64,000 nt of DNA. Origin: Candidatus Acidiferrales bacterium. GTDB taxonomy: Bacteria; Bacteroidota; Ignavibacteria; Kryptoniales; JAKASW01. The stretch covers positions 186,001-250,000 of the forward strand of contig DATJAY010000003.1 in NCBI GenBank assembly GCA_035515795.1, read 5' to 3'. Position numbers and translations under genes: made by a program. The notes beneath the pieces are model-generated. The model searched no databases and was not told the DNA's origin. It saw nothing but the letters and a program-made list of their open reading frames with translations. This document shows positions 60,109-64,000 of this stretch, piece by piece; positions within the stretch are counted from its first letter, which is position 1; each line of letters starts with the position of its first letter.

Positions 60109-61458
60109 TTATATTAGAAGCTTTACCGCTTCCGAAATTTTCCGCACCTCTGAGATTTCGATATCTAATTTCGACATCGCGCCCTTGAAGTTTGCGTGAG
60201 GCACAATCGCTTTTTTGAAACCTAACTTGGCCGCCTCCTGCACGCGCCGCTCGATCTGGCTGACACTTCGCACTTCACCGGCGAGCCCGACCTCTCCGAT
60301 AACGATTGTGCTCGAATCAACCGGGACATCCTTATAACTTGAGATGACGGAAACAGCCGCCGCGAGGTCGATTGCAGGCTCGTCGACTTTCACTCCACCG
60401 GCAACGTTTAGAAAAACATCGAAGCCGCCCAATTTCAATCCCAATCTTTTTTCGACTACCGCAAGAATAATTCCCAGGCGGCGATAATCGAATCCGGTAG
60501 AAGTTCGCTGCGGCACCGAGTAGCCGGTCGGCGTGACGAGTGCCTGAATCTCAAGGAGTATCGGACGCGTTCCTTCGATGGCAGCGGTGACGGTCGAACC
60601 GCTCGCGCCGTAGCTTCTTTCAGAAAGAAAAATCTCCGACGGGTTCTCGACTTCAACGAGTCCAGTCTCGCGCATCTCGAATATTCCGATCTCGTTGGTC
60701 GATCCAAATCTGTTTTTGTTCGCGCGGAGAATTCTAAAGGCGTAATGCCGCTCGCCTTCAAGCTGCAGGACTGCGTCGACGATGTGCTCCAGAACCTTTG
60801 GCCCCGCAGCGATTCCATCTTTCGTCACATGACCGACCACGAAGACCGCAGTGCCCGTGAGCTTTGCAAGCTGTGCTAGCTTCGCCGAGCACTCGCGTAC
60901 CTGGCTGACACTTCCGGGTGCCGAGACGACTTCGGGGTGGTAAATTGTTTGTATAGAATCGACGATCAAGATGGGCGGGCTGAACTCAGAAACCGCTTTT
61001 ACTATGGACTCCAGATCGGTTTCAGAAAGGACGAATAAATTGTCCAGGGTGGTTATTCCCAGCCTTTGAGCACGCACCCTGACTTGTGCACGCGATTCCT
61101 CTCCGGTGACGTAGAGTATTTTGCCTAATTTTGGATTTCGCGCAAGCTGCATCATTAAGGTGGATTTGCCGACTCCCGGATCGCCCGCAATGAGGATGAT
61201 TGATCCCGGCATGAGTCCGCCGCCGAGCACACGGTCGAATTCTTCGATCCCCGTTGAGAGACGTTTTCCCTCACTGACCTCAACTTCGCTCAGCGGGACG
61301 ATTTCAATTTTGCTTCTGGATTCTTTTTTCCTTGGGGTTTCGTTGATCAGCTCTTCAACAAAGGAGTTCCACTCTCCGCATTCAGGACAACGCCCGATCC
61401 AGCGCGGTGAGACGTATCCGCAGTTCTGACATGCGAAACGGATTGTTTGCCTGGACAT
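60109..61458 (-). CDS. radA: DNA repair protein RadA
   Basis: 449 aa. N-terminal zinc finger CQNCGYVSPRWIGRCPECGEW (CxxC…CxxC), Walker A AGDPGVGKSTL, KNRFG motif (RANKNRFGSTNEIGIFEM) and a C-terminal Lon-like (LonC) domain with VFLNVAGGVKVDEPAIDLAAA. RadA is a hexameric helicase-like protein that promotes branch migration. The motif set is complete. Confidence 0.96.
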   Translation of the reverse strand: MSRQTIRFACQNCGYVSPRWIGRCPECGEWNSFVEELINETPRKKESRSKIEIVPLSEVEVSEGKRLSTGIEEFDRVLGGGLMPGSIILIAGDPGVGKSTLMMQLARNPKLGKILYVTGEESRAQVRVRAQRLGITTLDNLFVLSETDLESIVKAVSEFSPPILIVDSIQTIYHPEVVSAPGSVSQVRECSAKLAQLAKLTGTAVFVVGHVTKDGIAAGPKVLEHIVDAVLQLEGERHYAFRILRANKNRFGSTNEIGIFEMRETGLVEVENPSEIFLSERSYGASGSTVTAAIEGTRPILLEIQALVTPTGYSVPQRTSTGFDYRRLGIILAVVEKRLGLKLGGFDVFLNVAGGVKVDEPAIDLAAAVSVISSYKDVPVDSSTIVIGEVGLAGEVRSVSQIERRVQEAAKLGFKKAIVPHANFKGAMSKLDIEISEVRKISEAVKLLI

Positions 61459-61539
61459 GGTAACTCAATTTAACAGCGAAAAACCAATAGTTAAAAGTGA
61501 ATAGCAGAAGATTTTTCGACGTTCACTATTCGTTTTTCC

Positions 61540-62718
61540 CTAACAGATCAGCACCAACTCGTCTTGCTCCCTTCCGGTTACCACGGCTTTGTTTGAACTG
61601 TCGATGAAGACATTGAGTTCGGACCTAACTCCCATTTTGCCCTCCAGATAAATCCCCGGCTCGAGAGAGAAAAGACATCCTGGTACAAGCTGCCGCGTAT
61701 CCTGAGTTTCGAAGTTGTCGATGTTTGCTCCATTGCCGTGCACTTCTTCGCCGATAGAGTGTCCGGTGCGATGCGTGAAATATTCTCCATAGCCCGCACC
61801 TTTGACGACGTCTCTGCATATATCATCAACTTCCCAGCCGGCGACCTGCTTCCCTTCATTTAGTCTCGAACTCAAGAATTCGAAGCCCGCTCGCCTCGCG
61901 TCTCGGACAACATGGAACGCCTTCACATATTCTTCCGGCGGATCATCTCCGACGAATGCGCTCCATGTTATATCGTAGTAAATCGATCCGGGCTTGTCAA
62001 ATTTTGCCCAGAGGTCGATAAGAAGTTTGTCGCCCGGTTTTATTTTGCGGGAGTTCTTTGGAGTCGGAGCAAAATGCGGATTTACAGGATGGTCGTTGGT
62101 GCCGACTATCAGCGGGTCGTCTGTTATAAGACCGTTTGTCTTGAAACGCTTCTCGATGAACTGTTCTATCTCATATTCGGTCTTGTATTTCTTGTTCCGC
62201 AGGGACTTGCGAACCTCGTTGAAGGCTTCGTCTAAAATTCTGTCGATGAGTTTTCCGGCCTTGAAGTGCGACTTGATCGCTTTCTCATCAAGGAGCGCCT
62301 CGAATTGCTGGACTAAATCCGCGGACGAAGCGATTTGATGTCCGAAGCTTTTCACGAGCTCAATGGTTCCGCCATCCACGATCGAAACGTACGGAATTGC
62401 GTTCATAGGTGAACACTGCATTGCAATTTTCGAAGGACTGCCAAGCATCTTTTTCAAATTTGAGTGAAGCTCCCGCCAGCTTGAATACATAAGCTTGTTT
62501 CCGGGAAGGTGGTCTAATTTTGCCGGCTCCACGCGGTGAGCAAGTTTCACAGGCTCGCCGCTCGCCGGAATGAAATAATACCATCGACGTGTCGACATGG
62601 CATGCGGGTCCATCCCGAGAATTTTCAAGCCCATGTGGTCGCGGTTATGGAAGTCGAAGAACAACCAGCCATCGATGCCCAGGGATTTGATCGCGGTTTG
62701 GATTTTTTGAAGTTCCAT
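61540..62718 (-). CDS. M24 family metallopeptidase (Xaa-Pro aminopeptidase-like)
   Basis: 392 aa. The N-terminal creatinase-like domain (GIDGWLFFDFHNRDH…) is followed by the pita-bread domain. Metal ligands: Asp in KLLIDLWAKF and YYDITWSAFVG, His in HRTGHSIGEEVHGNGANID, Glu in LFSLEPGIYLEG and MGVRSELNVFI. Cleaves an N-terminal residue, probably before proline. No signal peptide, so cytosolic. The upstream leader contains a promoter and a strong hairpin terminator (see 62788-62888). Confidence 0.9.
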   Translation of the reverse strand: MELQKIQTAIKSLGIDGWLFFDFHNRDHMGLKILGMDPHAMSTRRWYYFIPASGEPVKLAHRVEPAKLDHLPGNKLMYSSWRELHSNLKKMLGSPSKIAMQCSPMNAIPYVSIVDGGTIELVKSFGHQIASSADLVQQFEALLDEKAIKSHFKAGKLIDRILDEAFNEVRKSLRNKKYKTEYEIEQFIEKRFKTNGLITDDPLIVGTNDHPVNPHFAPTPKNSRKIKPGDKLLIDLWAKFDKPGSIYYDITWSAFVGDDPPEEYVKAFHVVRDARRAGFEFLSSRLNEGKQVAGWEVDDICRDVVKGAGYGEYFTHRTGHSIGEEVHGNGANIDNFETQDTRQLVPGCLFSLEPGIYLEGKMGVRSELNVFIDSSNKAVVTGREQDELVLIC

Positions 62719-62787
62719 GGATGCTCCGGGTTTTTCACAAGTTATGAAAAGACGGCGGTTGATTCAAAGCTAGGCGGGCAACCCCAT

Positions 62788-62826
62788 AAAAAAACCGACC
62801 CGCTGTGGGGTAGCCAGCAGGTCGGT
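62788..62826 (-). terminator. Strong hairpin terminator upstream of the M24 gene
   Basis: On the minus strand, ACCGACCTGCTG pairs with CAGCGGGTCGGT (one mismatch) around a 9-nt loop and is followed by seven T. It lies 70 bp before the M24 start, so it can end a short RNA or act as an attenuator. Confidence 0.75.
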
Positions 62827-62888
62827 ACGGATAGTCCGAGGATTCTTGGGGTAGGGTGGGATCCTCGTCGAAACTCGTTAATAAACCC
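62788..62888 (-). ncRNA. Putative small RNA or attenuated leader
   Basis: From the predicted start (about 62888) to the terminator is about 100 nt. It forms one hairpin CGAGGAT…ATCCTCG (near 62830-62872) and then the terminator hairpin. No obvious leader peptide or known riboswitch core was seen. It could regulate the downstream aminopeptidase by read-through, or be an independent small RNA. Confidence 0.4.
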
Positions 62889-62894
62889 GGCTTT

Positions 62895-62923
62895 AATATA
62901 GTTGCGCGTTTTTGTTAATGCAA
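62895..62923 (-). promoter_or_regulatory. Sigma-70-type promoter upstream of the M24 leader
   Basis: TTGCAT (62918-62923) and TATATT (62895-62900) with a 17-nt spacer, read on the minus strand. The distance is ideal for a housekeeping sigma factor. Confidence 0.55.
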
Positions 62924-63086
62924 GTGAAAAATTTGAAATTTTTAAGTAAACGTTACACTTGGGTTAACTTTAGATCATCAAACCTTGTCAAGTCGCAAGG
63001 TGTCGGTAGGCTTCAATCAACCCTCCAGGAATAATGCAACATACGGCGCAATTCCTTATATTAAATTTTGAAGTGAGCAGAATTTA

Positions 63087-64000
63087 TTGAGCATTTTCGG
63101 AAGAAATCATAAAAGAATCCTCGTCGCAAGGCCGGACAGAATAGGTGATGTTGTCCTCTCGACGCCGGTCTTTCACACACTGAAAGATTCATTCCCGGGT
63201 TCGTTTATTGCTGCCCTCGTTTCACCTTACACGGGTCCGCTCTTGAAGGGAAATCCTTACATAGATGCGGTCATCACGGACGGTCCTGCCAGAAAAAATC
63301 TCCGAATGAAGGTAAGGGAACTTCGTAAATACAAATTTGACACGGCCCTTCTTCTCATGCCGACGAAACGTCTCGCTTACATGACGTTTCTTGCAGGGAT
63401 TCCTTACCGTGTTGGAGTTGGGCGTATTCTGTATGAAGTTATTACGCTCATGCATGGAGTCTCAAGAAGAAAATACAATCCGCTGAGGCACGAGTCCGAG
63501 TACATGCTTGATCTGGCAAGGAGGATCGGCGCGCAGAAAATATGGACGCAGCCGGAAATCTTTTTGACCACGGAAGAAAAAGATTTTGCACATGAATTCT
63601 TAATGCGAAAAGGGTTTGATTTGGGCCGTGCCATCATCGCCATCCATCCTGGCAGCGGGCATTCTTCTCCCAGCTGGAAACCCGAAACGTATTCCGCGTT
63701 GGCGAGTATGCTGGTACGGAACGGTACACAGGTGTTCGTGACGGGCGCGGACCACGAGAAATACATCGAGGAGTTTTTCTCAAAGATCACAGGTAAAGAC
63801 ATAAGAACATCTTTTGGTGAGCTCTCATTACGCGAGATGACTTCGGTTATCTCTCAAATGAGTTTGCTAATCTCTTCCAGCACGGGGCCGATGCACATAG
63901 CGGCGGCAGTCGGCACTCCTACAGTTTCGACATTTTGCCCGTTGACTGCCTGCTCGCCGAAATTATGGGGGCCAATCGGCGCGTCTTCAGCACATAAAGT
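63087..64000 (+). CDS. Glycosyltransferase family 9 (heptosyltransferase-like), partial
   Basis: At least 304 aa from TTG at 63087, open to the window edge. RPDRIGDVVLSTPVFHTLKDSFP is the GT9 N-terminal motif. AIHPGSGHSSPSWKPETYSALA and VFVTGADHEKY follow, then the donor-binding LLISSSTGPMHIAAAVGTPTV and LWGPIG. These enzymes add heptose or a related sugar to the LPS core at the inner membrane. The start is chosen as the first codon giving the family's N-terminus; no strong ribosome site is seen. It is divergent from the M24 gene. Confidence 0.88.
   Translation, partial: MSIFGRNHKRILVARPDRIGDVVLSTPVFHTLKDSFPGSFIAALVSPYTGPLLKGNPYIDAVITDGPARKNLRMKVRELRKYKFDTALLLMPTKRLAYMTFLAGIPYRVGVGRILYEVITLMHGVSRRKYNPLRHESEYMLDLARRIGAQKIWTQPEIFLTTEEKDFAHEFLMRKGFDLGRAIIAIHPGSGHSSPSWKPETYSALASMLVRNGTQVFVTGADHEKYIEEFFSKITGKDIRTSFGELSLREMTSVISQMSLLISSSTGPMHIAAAVGTPTVSTFCPLTACSPKLWGPIGASSAHK

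Noticed and set aside
1-64000. tRNA or rRNA genes, including a tRNA as integration target
   Set aside because: I saw no cloverleaf with a CCA end or T-loop consensus and no rRNA-like sequence. The element's target is a protein gene. A tRNAscan run could still find one that I missed.

Overview
The window most resembles the chromosome of a member of the Ignavibacteria / Bacteroidota–Chlorobiota side of the FCB group. A secreted BNR-repeat protein (20326-22809) ends in a typical type IX secretion (T9SS) C-terminal sorting domain, and many exported proteins carry lipoprotein or Sec signals. Shine-Dalgarno sites (AAGGAG/GGAGG) are common. No rRNA or tRNA gene was recognised. The taxonomic call is inferred from protein style only.

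Region 1 (1 to about 13,930) is accessory DNA. It begins with the tail of a glycerophosphodiester phosphodiesterase-like gene, a membrane-anchored ThuA/GATase-like protein and a HEPN-type protein. A minus-strand cluster follows that looks like an undescribed RiPP pathway: PqqD/MftB-like recognition protein, radical SAM/SPASM maturase, and a 73-aa precursor with a tail of 11 alternating cysteines. Next to it, on the same strand, are an atypical protein kinase and a dual-specificity-type phosphatase whose genes overlap by 4 bp. Next comes a plasmid/phage-like block (DUF932 protein, PUR-like nucleic-acid-binding protein, SymE-like protein, helical protein with an SSB-like tip, RecB/Cas4-like nuclease, VirD4/HerA-like ATPase), a second HEPN protein, a decayed recombinase fragment, a membrane protein, a SET-domain protein and a large serine recombinase. 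The recombinase ends exactly where a lamin-tail-domain (LTD) gene of the host is cut, so this is the right end of an integrated element; its left end was not found.

Region 2 (about 13,930-35,410) is chromosomal: the truncated LTD protein, a hybrid histidine kinase, a type II NADH dehydrogenase, a frameshifted methyltransferase, a small EamA-type transporter, the T9SS cargo, a zincin, a YggS/PLPBP gene that seems to start at ATT, and a run of acyl-CoA metabolism genes (two enoyl-CoA hydratases, a PaaA-like diiron protein, 3-hydroxyacyl-CoA dehydrogenase, aldehyde dehydrogenase, quinone-oxidoreductase-like MDR) plus an RluA pseudouridine synthase, a DinB protein and an SDR-type threonine dehydrogenase.

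Region 3 (35,410-56,130) starts with about 1.5 kb of gene-poor DNA (21-bp tandem repeat, terminators, IS-end-like motifs). A cassette array then runs from about 38.3 to 56.1 kb. Nearly every gene lies on the + strand and is followed by an attC-like site (left RYYYAAC, right GTTRRRY, an imperfect palindrome between). No integrase is present, so this is an integrase-less attC cluster (CALIN) or the distal part of an integron. Its cargo is strikingly rich in lipoproteins and exported proteins, with an Mrr-like restriction nuclease, a CPBP protease, an esterase and a methyltransferase as exceptions.

Region 4 (56,250-64,000) is housekeeping: recG, a deoxynucleoside kinase, the XTP/dITP pyrophosphatase, a SemiSWEET-like protein, radA and an M24 aminopeptidase on the minus strand. 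Upstream of the aminopeptidase is a promoter plus terminator arrangement suggestive of a small RNA or attenuator. A GT9 glycosyltransferase runs off the right edge.
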